From: Planctomycetes bacterium UBA1135
Lineage (GTDB): Bacteria > Planctomycetota > UBA1135
Length of the DNA stretch: 27,810 bases
Direction: 5' to 3'
Assembly (NCBI GenBank): GCA_002311925.1
Contig: DCAK01000046.1
Coordinates: forward strand, 11,284 to 39,093
Shown here: positions 16,069 to 23,831 of the stretch, piece by piece
Layout: every line of letters starts with the position of its first letter
Numbering within the stretch: the first letter of the stretch is position 1
Notes under the pieces: generated by a model
The model's input: the letters and a program-made list of their open reading frames with translations, nothing else
Databases searched by the model: none
Told to the model about the DNA's origin: nothing
Program-made: the position numbers and the translations under genes

Positions 16069-17150
16069 TTCCCCTCCTCCTGGGGCACCCTCCCCAGGAC
16101 GACCGACCCGTTCGGCTGGCCGACTTGTGGGCCGAAGCCAGGGGGGTCACGGTGCAAGCTCCATCCACCCCTTCCATTCATTATCGAATGACTGGAGTCG
16201 CGACCTTCGGCCTCGGCGAGGATGCCATCCATCAGGAAGCTGATTTGTGGACGGGCGGACCCGCGCGCTTCCGCTACACCCTGCGCACCCCGAAGGCCAA
16301 GAATGTCTTTCTCGTGGCAGGCCCGGAGGATGCATGGGTTTCCACCCCGGGTTCGCAGGGTTTCAAGGATTACCCGCCGGACGAACTCCTTCTGGAGGCC
16401 TGGCTCCGTTGGACCCTTCTGCGCTGGCCCTGGGATTGGGTGGAGGGGTTCGAGGTCCTTTCCGACCAGGACCCGGTGGAAATCAGCCTGCCCTCCCCCC
16501 ACGGGCCCGCGACGATTCGATTCGGTCCCGATCATCTCCCCGAGAGGGCGGTCCTGGGGTCCGTCACCCTCGAACTCGGGGGGTGGACCTCTTCCAAGGG
16601 AAAACCCCTCCTCCCCCATGAGTGGGTTTGGACCCTTCATGGAAACGCCCGCGCGGAATCCTTCGCCCAGGTCGCCGGAGGGGTGCTCTGCCTGGACGGA
16701 CATTTTCGCCCGCCGGGAACCCCCTCGAGGTCCTGGACCACCGTGAGCGCCGCCCCCGGAAAGACCGGAAATTCCCCCGCGGATTGGATCGGGGTCGTGA
16801 GCCGGGAATTCCGCCACGCCCCCCTGGCCCGATGGCCACGGGCCGAATCCAGCATGGGAACCTGGGTTCAAGTTCCCCTCAAGGGAAAGACCCTTCGAGT
16901 CGGAGTGGCCAGCGAAGACTGGAAAGCGGAATGGCTCGTGAACGGGGGGGAACGCGCTTGGCTCTGCTGGTCCACCTACATCGACCTTTCCCCGATGAGA
17001 GGCGCGGACCTTCTTCGCAAGGTTGCGCGCGACCAGGGTTGGGAGGTCCGGGGTCCAGTATGGGCGTCCGTCCCCGAGGGCGATGAGAGGTTGAGACGGA
17101 GGGAGTTTCTCCTGGAGGTGGCGGCCAACGGCAAGGAGTACGAGGGATAG
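16050..17150 (+). CDS. Predicted exported protein, unknown function (LolA-like N-terminal half?)
   Basis: A 366-residue protein that begins MGGLFLIPLLLGHPP, a short hydrophobic segment suggesting export or anchoring. Residues ~45-190 are beta-rich and read like lipoprotein-carrier-type sequence (MTGVATFGLGED, ADLWTGGPARFRYTL, DAWVSTPGSQGFKDYPPDELLLEAW), but no signature makes the LolA/LolB comparison secure. The C-terminal part (GTWVQVPLKGKTLRVGV, YIDLSPMRGADLLRKVARDQGW) is a second domain I cannot name. The ATG lies inside the aminotransferase end, a 19-base overlap, and the next gene begins one base after its stop. That arrangement supports a real gene with an operon-linked envelope role. 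Confidence 0.75.
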   Translation: MGGLFLIPLLLGHPPQDDRPVRLADLWAEARGVTVQAPSTPSIHYRMTGVATFGLGEDAIHQEADLWTGGPARFRYTLRTPKAKNVFLVAGPEDAWVSTPGSQGFKDYPPDELLLEAWLRWTLLRWPWDWVEGFEVLSDQDPVEISLPSPHGPATIRFGPDHLPERAVLGSVTLELGGWTSSKGKPLLPHEWVWTLHGNARAESFAQVAGGVLCLDGHFRPPGTPSRSWTTVSAAPGKTGNSPADWIGVVSREFRHAPLARWPRAESSMGTWVQVPLKGKTLRVGVASEDWKAEWLVNGGERAWLCWSTYIDLSPMRGADLLRKVARDQGWEVRGPVWASVPEGDERLRRREFLLEVAANGKEYEG

Positions 17151-17151
17151 G

Positions 17152-18174
17152 ATGTCGACCAGAAGCATGCGATTCCTGATCCCCTCCACCGGCCTTCTTC
17201 TCCTCGCGGGGGGGTTCACTCCCGCATGGGCCTCCCCGGTCTTTCAGGACGCCGACCCGGACCCTCTCGGGATGACCGTTCTCCAGGTCGGGGACCGTTC
17301 CGTCAGCGCCAGGGAAGTCGTGGACGGAATCTGCGAACGAGACCCTTCCATCCTCGAACCTGTCCAAGGGGACCCCGCATATCGGGCTCTCTACCTCCGC
17401 TCCATCCTCTTTCGCGACCATGTCCGCGCCTATCGAGACAAGCTTCTTCTGGACGCCGCCGGGGTGCCCGAGGCCGACGAGGATGCGCTCCACGCCGAAG
17501 CCCTTGCCTGGAGCATGGACCGCAATCGCGCCCAACCGGTGAAGGTTCTCCTCGCCTCCCACGGGCTCGAAATTGGTGTCCGCGCCAGGCTCATCGGGGA
17601 ACAACCTGAAGGTTTTTCCACCCTTCTGCTGCGTGGCCACTTCATGAAATCGGTCCCCGAATTCTTCGGCCTCATGTCCTGTTCCTGGATTCGCCTGCCC
17701 CTCTTCGACCCGACTTCCGGGTCGGCCTTCCCGGAAGAGGAGGTGAAGGCGCGCTGGCATGCTCTGGGCGGGATTGCCGACAAGCTGGCGTCGGGGAAGA
17801 TCGAATGGGACGACGCAGTTCTGCGTTGGTCGGAAGATCCGGCCACCCGGGAAAGGAAGGGCAAGGTGGGCATCCTGCGCAGGAACATGGCCGACAAGTT
17901 CGAGGAACCCTTCCTGCGCCAAGTCTTCGCCGGCCATGGCTTCAAGAATGTGGCAGGCCATCGGATACGAGGACCCATTCTCGGAACTTGGTGGGTCTAC
18001 CTGGTCCGCATCGAAACCATCCACATCAAGGGGCCCGTCGGCCTGGAACAGGTGCGCCCCAAGGTCACGCGCTCGCTTCGCGAACACCTCCTCCAGGAAC
18101 GGCTCCAGGAATTGAGGGAAGGGACGGAATGCCGGATTCTGGTTCCCCCGGCCGGCCTTTCGCTGAATGACTGA
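17152..18174 (+). CDS. Secreted parvulin-type peptidyl-prolyl isomerase (PpiC/SurA-like)
   Basis: Exported folding factor of 340 residues. The signal peptide is MSTRSMRFLIPSTGLLLLAGG with cleavage likely after AWA; ATG 17167 (MRFLIPS) is an alternative start. A SurA-N-like helical region (~40-180) precedes a PpiC-type rotamase domain (~190-295) with ADKLASGKIEWDDAVLRWSEDP, GKVGILRRNMADKFEEPF and GPILGTWWVYLVRIE. The usual GG before LG is KVG here, and the conserved 'GGdLGw' Asp is absent, so catalytic activity is uncertain; many such domains are chaperones only. GAGGGAT precedes the ATG. It overlaps the first ABC ATPase gene by 8 bases, so it may help fold proteins linked to that transporter. 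Confidence 0.82.
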   Translation: MSTRSMRFLIPSTGLLLLAGGFTPAWASPVFQDADPDPLGMTVLQVGDRSVSAREVVDGICERDPSILEPVQGDPAYRALYLRSILFRDHVRAYRDKLLLDAAGVPEADEDALHAEALAWSMDRNRAQPVKVLLASHGLEIGVRARLIGEQPEGFSTLLLRGHFMKSVPEFFGLMSCSWIRLPLFDPTSGSAFPEEEVKARWHALGGIADKLASGKIEWDDAVLRWSEDPATRERKGKVGILRRNMADKFEEPFLRQVFAGHGFKNVAGHRIRGPILGTWWVYLVRIETIHIKGPVGLEQVRPKVTRSLREHLLQERLQELREGTECRILVPPAGLSLND

Positions 18175-19096
18175 CGCGGTTCTTCAACTCGAGAGGCTGA
18201 CCGTCCGCTACGGCAGCACCGTCGCCCTGGACCAGGTTTCCGCGCATTGGGCCGGCGGCTCGCTGGGACTGCTGGGGCCCAACGGAGCTGGAAAATCGAC
18301 CCTGCTTCGCGCCGTCCTGGGCCTGGTGCATGCGGATGAGGGCTCCATCCAAGTCCTCGGAAAGGACGCGGGAAGCGGAAACGTCGACATCCTCCGGCAC
18401 ATCGGCTACATGCCCGAACGGGATTGCTGGGTCGAGGGGCTGTCGGCCGTTGCCGGTCTCGCCCACTTGGGAGAAGTCAGCGGGATTCCTCCCAAATCGG
18501 CCCTCGTGAGGGCCCACGATGTCCTTCACTTCGTCGGCCTCGCCGAAGAACGGTATCGGGAGGTGTCGACTTTTTCCGTGGGCATGCGCCAGAGGTACAA
18601 GCTGGCCATCGCCCTCGTCCACGACCCCGACATCCTGCTCCTGGATGAACCGACCAACGGGCTCGACCCTTCCGGCAGGACCTCGATGCTGGAACTCGTG
18701 GACAGGATTCGCAAGGACCACGGCATCCACGTCATTCTTGCCAGCCACCTGCTGCCGGATGTCGAGCAGGTTTGCGACAGGGTTTGGGTTCTGAACCACG
18801 GGATCCTCTGTCGGGACGACAGTCTCAGCAACCTGACCGCCGCGGCTCGCGGGGCGAAGAGGGTTCAATTCCAGGAGGGCGATTGCGCGCCCTTTCTCGA
18901 AAAGGCTCGCCAGGCCGGCCTCACTGCCGAGGAGGAATCGGGGTCCGTGGCCGTGGTCTCCCGGGAGGAAGCCACCGTTGAACCGGCCGAAGTGTTCAGC
19001 CTCGCCAAGGCGGCGGGCCTCGAAGTCTCGGGAATCCGTCCCGCCGCGCGGTCGCTGGAGGACGCCTTCCTCGAGGCCCTGGAGGCGGAAAAGTAG
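18167..19096 (+). CDS. ABC-2-type transporter ATPase (first pair)
   Basis: Cytoplasmic nucleotide-binding subunit, 309 residues. Walker A GPNGAGKST is at 37-45, the Q-loop region reads YMPERDCW with Glu in place of Gln, the signature is FSVGMRQR (~135-142), Walker B is ILLLDEPTNGLDP (~154-166), and the H-loop ASHLLPDVE follows. A C-terminal extension of ~90 residues (KRVQFQEGDCAPF ... SLEDAFLEALEAEK) is typical of CcmA/NatA/drug-exporter ATPases. Overlap with the PPIase (8 bases) and a two-base gap to the permease show it is one unit. It probably pairs with the downstream permease; whether it also pairs with the second module is not known. Confidence 0.92.
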   Translation: MTDAVLQLERLTVRYGSTVALDQVSAHWAGGSLGLLGPNGAGKSTLLRAVLGLVHADEGSIQVLGKDAGSGNVDILRHIGYMPERDCWVEGLSAVAGLAHLGEVSGIPPKSALVRAHDVLHFVGLAEERYREVSTFSVGMRQRYKLAIALVHDPDILLLDEPTNGLDPSGRTSMLELVDRIRKDHGIHVILASHLLPDVEQVCDRVWVLNHGILCRDDSLSNLTAAARGAKRVQFQEGDCAPFLEKARQAGLTAEEESGSVAVVSREEATVEPAEVFSLAKAAGLEVSGIRPAARSLEDAFLEALEAEK

Positions 19097-19098
19097 AC

Positions 19099-19992
19099 AT
19101 GGCATTTCGCGCCCCTGCCTATCTGCGCTACGAAGGAGAACGAGCCCGACAACCGGCCTGGTGGGCGATTTGGCGCATCACTTTTCGCCGAGGATGGAAA
19201 TCCACATGGGTGCGTCGATTCACGGTCGGCGCCATCGGCCTGGCCGCGGCCATCACCCTGGTCATGTATTTCATTCAGACCGTTCTTCCCGGCTGGCGGA
19301 CCATCCTCGAAGACCTGGGCAGGTTGACCGGCCAGGAAGGCAAACTTCCTGGAGCCTTCGACAGCCGATTCTACCTGGTGATTCTCCAGTGGTTCATTTA
19401 TCCCTTCCTCCTGCCGCTGGGTGCCCTCCTCGGACATGAATTGATTGCCGGCGACCTCAAGTCGAACGCGCTGGAGGCCTATTTCTCCCGTCCCATAACA
19501 CCCTGGTCCTACCTCCTGGGCCGCACGGGAGCCTTTACCGCCTACCTTCTCCTCGTCACGTTGGCCCCGCTTCTATGGATTTGGACCTTCGACGTAATGA
19601 CCGCCCCGGACGGGCATTTCGACAAGGTCTCGATGGTCCCCCTCGGCATGGCCGCAGCCATGACCATCCTCGCCCTGACCGTGGCCCTTTTCATCCAGGC
19701 CCTGGCCACCTTCACCCGCAGCGGCACCGCCACCGCCATCTGCCTGGTGGCTCTCGTCGTCCTCTCCGGCGCCCTCGGGCCCATTCTTTTTGAAATCACC
19801 GACAAGGATTCCTTCCTCGCCATCGCTTTCTATCAGGACATCTACACCTTGGCCAGCGGCTTCCTCGGGTGGCCCTTCGAGCAGGACGACAATCCACCCT
19901 TCGCCCTCGCCCTGGGGGTCATTTCCGGAATCCTCCTTGGTTCCCTGGCCATTCTCGCCCTCCGTATTCGCCGCAAGGGGAACGTGGGATGA
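19099..19992 (+). CDS. ABC-2-type transporter permease (first pair)
   Basis: Polytopic membrane subunit, 297 residues, about six helices: RFTVGAIGLAAAITLVMYF, IYPFLLPLGALLGHEL, TGAFTAYLLLVTLAPLLWIW, AAAMTILALTVALFIQAL, ATAICLVALVVLSGALGPIL and VISGILLGSLAILALRI. The GHELIAGDLKSNALEAYFSRPI segment between the second and third helices is the ABC-2 'E-loop'-type motif (retained E and RPIxxW). The long charged N-terminus (MAFRAPAYLRYEGERARQPAW, split here) may contact the ATPase. ATGA overlap with the second ATPase gene. Confidence 0.88.
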   Translation: MAFRAPAYLRYEGERARQPAWWAIWRITFRRGWKSTWVRRFTVGAIGLAAAITLVMYFIQTVLPGWRTILEDLGRLTGQEGKLPGAFDSRFYLVILQWFIYPFLLPLGALLGHELIAGDLKSNALEAYFSRPITPWSYLLGRTGAFTAYLLLVTLAPLLWIWTFDVMTAPDGHFDKVSMVPLGMAAAMTILALTVALFIQALATFTRSGTATAICLVALVVLSGALGPILFEITDKDSFLAIAFYQDIYTLASGFLGWPFEQDDNPPFALALGVISGILLGSLAILALRIRRKGNVG

Positions 19993-20918
19993 CCGCCCCC
20001 CCCATTCGCTGTCGCAATCTTTCCCGTTTCTACGGGGAGGTCCAGGGCCTTTCGGGTTTGAATCTCGAAGCGGGGCCCGGGGTGATTGGTCTTCTGGGGC
20101 CAAACGGCTCGGGCAAGACAACCTTGATGCGGCTGCTTTGCGGGTTGATTCAACCCAGCGAGGGGGTCGCAGAAATCTTCGGTTCCCCGGTCGGCCCCGG
20201 GCTCCGCAAAGTCCTGGGAAGAATCGGGTATTGCCCCGGGGAGGACATCCACTTCGAGAGCGAGCGGGCCCTGGATTTCCTCTCCCTCCTCGCCTCCCTC
20301 GCGGGGGAATCACCCGCAAGCGCGCGTAAACGCGGTGAAGAGGCTCTTGCCAAGGTCGACCTCTCCGACAAGGCCATGCATCGCATGGACACCCTTTCCA
20401 AGGGCATGCGCCAAAGAATCAAGGTCGCCCAGGCTCTTCTCTTTTCACCGGAATTGCTCCTTCTCGACGAGCCCCTCAATGGAATGGACCCGGTCAGCCG
20501 GAAGGCCCTCCTCGACCTCATCCAGGAGCACGCCCGGACCGGCGGGACCGTCCTTCTCGCCTCTCATGTTCTGCACGAAGTGGAAGCGGTCACCGACCAG
20601 GTGGTGCTTCTCCACCATGGCCGCCTCCTGGCGGAGGGGAAGTTGCCCGAAATCCGTTCCCTCATCGACCAGGAACCCCGTCGCATCGTCCTGCATTGCC
20701 GCGACGGGAAGGAAATGGTGGCCAACCTGCTCAAGGACGACCTCGTGTCCGGTGTGGAATTCACCCCGGATGGTCGACTCGTCCTCGAAACGGGTGAACT
20801 CCGCCCCCTCCTGGCTCATCTGCAAGCCATCGGCGAGGACGGCGGAATCGATCAACTCGAAATTTCCGACCAGAACCTCGAATCCATCTTCGGCCTGCTG
20901 GTGGGAGCCGAAGCATGA
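19989..20918 (+). CDS. ABC-2-type transporter ATPase (second pair)
   Basis: Second nucleotide-binding subunit, 309 residues. Walker A GPNGSGKTT is at 37-45, the signature is LSKGMRQR (~138-145), Walker B is LLLLDEPLNGMDP (~156-168) and the H-loop is ASHVLHEVE. The Q-loop region reads GYCPGEDIHF, without the usual Gln. It is about 40% similar by eye to the first ATPase and has a comparable C-terminal extension (IVLHCRDGKEMV, ELRPLLAHLQAI). The start is ATG 19989, overlapping the permease stop as ATGA; the frame upstream of it is noise. Tandem ATPase-permease pairs may form a hetero-complex or two exporters. Confidence 0.92.
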   Translation: MTAPPIRCRNLSRFYGEVQGLSGLNLEAGPGVIGLLGPNGSGKTTLMRLLCGLIQPSEGVAEIFGSPVGPGLRKVLGRIGYCPGEDIHFESERALDFLSLLASLAGESPASARKRGEEALAKVDLSDKAMHRMDTLSKGMRQRIKVAQALLFSPELLLLDEPLNGMDPVSRKALLDLIQEHARTGGTVLLASHVLHEVEAVTDQVVLLHHGRLLAEGKLPEIRSLIDQEPRRIVLHCRDGKEMVANLLKDDLVSGVEFTPDGRLVLETGELRPLLAHLQAIGEDGGIDQLEISDQNLESIFGLLVGAEA

Positions 20919-21697
20919 CCGAGGTGCGGGCTCTTGGGGCCTTTCTCTTCCGCCGCAAGGGGTTGAGGGCGGCAGTCATTCCCCCCATCGCGGTCGCCCT
21001 TCTTCCTGCCTTGGTGGCCTGGTTCGCCTCCGGCTCCGAGGAATTGATGGACAACCTGGGCGCCCTGGGAATCTACGGGGCCCTTGCCGGCCCCATGGTC
21101 TTGAGCGCCGTGCTCCCCTTCATCACCCTGATGGTGATGCTCCCCCTTGCGGTCGAACCGCTTGAAAAGGGGACCGCCGCCTATCTTCTCACTCGACCTC
21201 TTCCTCGCTGGAAGGTGGTGCTCGGTTTCTTCCTGGGCGGAACCAGCGCCATGGCGATTCCTCTCCTGGCCGGAGTTCTCGGCCCCGCCCTCGTTCTCCT
21301 TCCCGCCTCCCCCGAAGCCGGGCCCATGGCCTCGCGCATTCTCGGCCTCGGCGGCGTGGTCCTCCTCGGAACCCTCCCCTACGCCTCCCTGACTCTCATG
21401 GTCGCGACCGTGTTCCGCAAGCCCCTGCTCTGGGCTCTGGCCCTGGTCATCGCATGGGGTTCAGTGGCGGGAAGCATCACCGGCCCCCTGCGAGCGACCA
21501 GTCCTCACCGCTACCTCCATTCCCTCCTGCGCGAGTGGTGCGATGTCCCCAACACCTGGGAAGGGTTGGGTAAGAGTTTCAGCATTCCCGACCTCAATCC
21601 TCCCGGAGTCGCCCTTTGCCTCGTGGTTCTCCTGGGTTCCACGGCCCTGTTCTTGTTCCTTGCCTGGAAGGGAATGCAGCGAAGAGACATCCTCTAA
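20915..21697 (+). CDS. ABC-2-type transporter permease (second pair)
   Basis: Polytopic membrane protein, 260 residues, about six hydrophobic segments: AVIPPIAVALLPALVAWFA, LAGPMVLSAVLPFITLMVML, VVLGFFLGGTSAMAIPLLAG, LGGVVLLGTLPYASLTLMVA, LLWALALVIAWGSVAGSI and LCLVVLLGSTALFLFLAW. The MLPLAVEPLEKGTAAYLLTRPLPRWKV loop (kept short here as EKGTAAYLLTRPL) has the RPLPRW motif shared with the first permease's SRPITPW. It begins inside the second ATPase stop (ATGA) and its own stop is two bases before the amidinotransferase start. Confidence 0.87.
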   Translation: MTEVRALGAFLFRRKGLRAAVIPPIAVALLPALVAWFASGSEELMDNLGALGIYGALAGPMVLSAVLPFITLMVMLPLAVEPLEKGTAAYLLTRPLPRWKVVLGFFLGGTSAMAIPLLAGVLGPALVLLPASPEAGPMASRILGLGGVVLLGTLPYASLTLMVATVFRKPLLWALALVIAWGSVAGSITGPLRATSPHRYLHSLLREWCDVPNTWEGLGKSFSIPDLNPPGVALCLVVLLGSTALFLFLAWKGMQRRDIL

Positions 21698-21699
21698 GG

Positions 21700-22596
21700 A
21701 TGGCTCTCTTCACACGCCCCTCCGACTGGCCCCGCCGCCCTTCTGACTGCGCCCCGACCGATCGCCCACGGAACATCCTCCTGGCCGACCCGGGTTTCTT
21801 CCAGGTGGAGGAGGCTCAAAACGCCCACATGACCACCGGCGATGGCTCCCTGCAACAAGTCGACCCCGCCGAGGCCCACAGGCAATGGAGCGCCCTCAAA
21901 TCAGCCTGGGAGGATGTCGGTTTCGAGGTCGAGGTTCTCCCTGCGGTGCCCGGATTGGCGGACCTGTGCTTCACAGCCAATCCGACCCTCGTCATTCCTC
22001 TTCCCGGGGGAGAAAGGGAGGGATGGCTGGCCCGCATGTTGTGGGAATCACGGCGCCCGGAAGCGGCCCTCCACGAGGCCTTTTTTCAAGAAGAAGGGAT
22101 TCCCATTCATTCCATTCCCGAATCCGCGGGATTCTTCGAAGGCGGGGGCGACGGGCTCCCCCACCCGGGTCGTCATCTCCTCCATTGCGGAGCCGGCAAC
22201 CGCACCAACCCCGCCGCATGGGAAGCCCTGGCTGAAAAAAGGCCGGACATGGACATCCTGGTCTATCGGCAACCCAACGAAAATTTCTACCACCTCGACA
22301 CGGCACTGGCACCGCTCGACGAGGAAACCGCCCTCTATGTTCCGGACGCCTTCGACGAAGAGGGGAGAGACCTCGTTCACGCCGCCTTCCCGAAGGCCAT
22401 TCCCCTCAAGCTCGAGGAGGCCATGAATTTCGCCGGCAATGCCTGCTGCCACGACGGCGAGCATGTGATTCTGCAGGCCGGGTCTCCGGAAGCGGAATCC
22501 GCGCTCAGGGAGAGGGGATTTGTTCCCATTCCAGTCGAAACCGGAGAATTCCTGAAATCAGGCGGCTCCGTCCGCTGCCTCGTCCAGGGATTCTAA
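21700..22596 (+). CDS. Amidinotransferase-superfamily hydrolase (DDAH-like)
   Basis: Pentein-fold guanidine-modifying enzyme of 298 residues, related to dimethylarginine dimethylaminohydrolase and arginine deiminase. Family segments: LADLCFTANPTLVIP, SAGFFEGGGDGLPH, NFYHLDTALAPLD with catalytic His198, and a C-terminal LKSGGSVRCLVQ with nucleophile Cys293. Glu/Asp of EGGGD complete the triad. Its substrate may be arginine, methylarginine or a related guanidino compound. ATG 21700 (CTAAGGATG) is chosen; the frame extends upstream into the permease gene. It is last in the nine-gene operon and converges on ddl across a repeat-bearing 143-base gap. Confidence 0.88.
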   Translation: MALFTRPSDWPRRPSDCAPTDRPRNILLADPGFFQVEEAQNAHMTTGDGSLQQVDPAEAHRQWSALKSAWEDVGFEVEVLPAVPGLADLCFTANPTLVIPLPGGEREGWLARMLWESRRPEAALHEAFFQEEGIPIHSIPESAGFFEGGGDGLPHPGRHLLHCGAGNRTNPAAWEALAEKRPDMDILVYRQPNENFYHLDTALAPLDEETALYVPDAFDEEGRDLVHAAFPKAIPLKLEEAMNFAGNACCHDGEHVILQAGSPEAESALRERGFVPIPVETGEFLKSGGSVRCLVQGF

Positions 22597-22599
22597 AGA

Positions 22600-22772
22600 G
22601 AAGCTGCCCCCCTTCCGTGGGCCACTTTTTCCGTAGATGGCTTCCTACAAGGGGTTTAAGGGAGAAAAACCTCCCTGCCTAGGCTGGGAAGAGGGGAAAC
22701 TCTCAACCCACTTCATTGAAAGGGTTTAGGTGAAGAAAATCAGGAAGTGACCCAATGAAGGGGGGCAGCTTC
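22600..22772. repeat. Imperfect palindrome with 28-bp terminal inverted repeats (MITE-like)
   Basis: GAAGCTGCCCCCCTTC at 22600-22615 recurs as its exact reverse complement at 22757-22772. The match extends inward for 12 more bases with three mismatches (22616-22627 against 22745-22756). The centre holds an 8-bp palindrome, GCCTAGGC (22677-22684), close to the midpoint. Flanking GGGAG/CTCCC (22660s-22675) forms a small additional hairpin. There is no coding sequence inside except the short 3' end of ddl, whose C-terminal codons are the right arm. No flanking target duplication is apparent. It could be a miniature inverted-repeat element or a 3'-end structure for the convergent pair. Confidence 0.65.
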
Positions 22773-23810
22773 CCCTGGGGCCTTCTCGCGGGTGGCGAGG
22801 GCCTGAGTGATGAGCCGGTCCAAGAGGCGGGTGAAATCAACCCCGGAATCTGCCATGAGGCGGGGATACATCGAAATCGAAGTGAAACCGGGAATGGTGT
22901 TCACCTCGTTGAGCCAGAAACGGCCCGCAGACGAGGCGAAGAGGAAATCCACCCGCGCCATGCCCGACAATTCGAGGGCGCGGAAAGCCGCGAGGGCCTG
23001 TTCCTTCATGGAGGACACCAGCGCTTCGGGGAGACCGCTGGGGCCGAGCACCAATTCGGCTCTACTTGACTCGTACTTTTCCTCGTAGTCGTACCAGGAA
23101 TCGTCCTCGAGACGGATTTCGCCGAGGTCGCTGACCAGGGGCTCGGAGCCGTCCAAAATGGCGATTTCGAATTCCCGAGGATCTTGAACGGCTGGCTCCA
23201 CCAGGGCGCGAGGGCCATGGCGGAAGGCCTCCTCGAGAGCGGCAAGAAGGCCATCGGCATCCTCCACCCGGGTGATGCCGATGCTGGAACCCTGGCAGGT
23301 CGGCTTCACGAAGCAGGGGAAACCCCTGTCGGCCGCAATCTTTTCCAGCAGGGGGGCCACATCACCCTCGAGTTCTCGGGCATCCACCTCGGTCCACGAA
23401 AGAACGGGCAGACCCGCATGGCGAAGAACAATCTTCGCGAGAATCTTGTCCATGGCCAGTGCCGAGCCCACGCTGCCGCTCCCCACGCAGGGAACGCCCA
23501 GGATTTCCAACCAACCCTGAATCTTTCCGTCCTCCCCGCCCGGACCGTGGAGAATGGGAAAAACACAGGCGCAATCATCGGGAAGGAAAGGGGCCCCTCC
23601 CCATTCATCGACATCCTCCCCCTCCAGCATGCAGTGGGAAGCCTCGGGCCCCAACCACCCCCCTTCGCGGGTGATGCCGACCAGGAGAGGAAGGTACCGG
23701 GCAGAATCGAGGTGGGCGAGCACCTCCCTCGCCGACCGGAGTGAAATCTCGTGCTCGGCGGAAGGCCCGCCGAATAAGACGGCAAGGCGGAGAGGGGAAG
23801 GAGGGGTCAT
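22740..23810 (-). CDS. ddl: D-alanine--D-alanine ligase
   Basis: ATP-grasp enzyme that makes D-Ala-D-Ala for peptidoglycan, 356 residues (DdlA/B about 310-370). Motifs: LFGGPSAEHEISLRSA (~12-27), the HGPGGEDGKIQG loop (usually HGPFGEDG; Phe is Gly here), FVKPTCQGSSIGI, SWYDYEEKY, MARVDFLF and NEVNTIPGFTSISMYPRL (split here). ATG 23810 (MTPPSPLRLAVLFGG) is preferred; the frame runs on upstream antisense to the peptidase gene and is ignored. The last eleven codons (EAAPLHWVTS) are the right arm of the 22600-22772 repeat, so this C-terminus may be acquired. It is divergent from the M1 peptidase. Confidence 0.94.
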   Translation of the reverse strand: MTPPSPLRLAVLFGGPSAEHEISLRSAREVLAHLDSARYLPLLVGITREGGWLGPEASHCMLEGEDVDEWGGAPFLPDDCACVFPILHGPGGEDGKIQGWLEILGVPCVGSGSVGSALAMDKILAKIVLRHAGLPVLSWTEVDARELEGDVAPLLEKIAADRGFPCFVKPTCQGSSIGITRVEDADGLLAALEEAFRHGPRALVEPAVQDPREFEIAILDGSEPLVSDLGEIRLEDDSWYDYEEKYESSRAELVLGPSGLPEALVSSMKEQALAAFRALELSGMARVDFLFASSAGRFWLNEVNTIPGFTSISMYPRLMADSGVDFTRLLDRLITQALATREKAPGEAAPLHWVTS

Positions 23811-23831
23811 CGGAAAGAACCAGCGTAAACT

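Noticed and set aside
22617..22630. GTGGGCCAC followed by TTTTT as an intrinsic terminator
   Set aside because: The dyad leaves a one-base loop and cannot form a normal hairpin. The T-run may be chance.
22637..22729. 30-codon frame (MASYKGFKGEK...) inside the intergenic repeat
   Set aside because: No ribosome-binding site, no codon bias like its neighbours, and it lies within the palindromic element.
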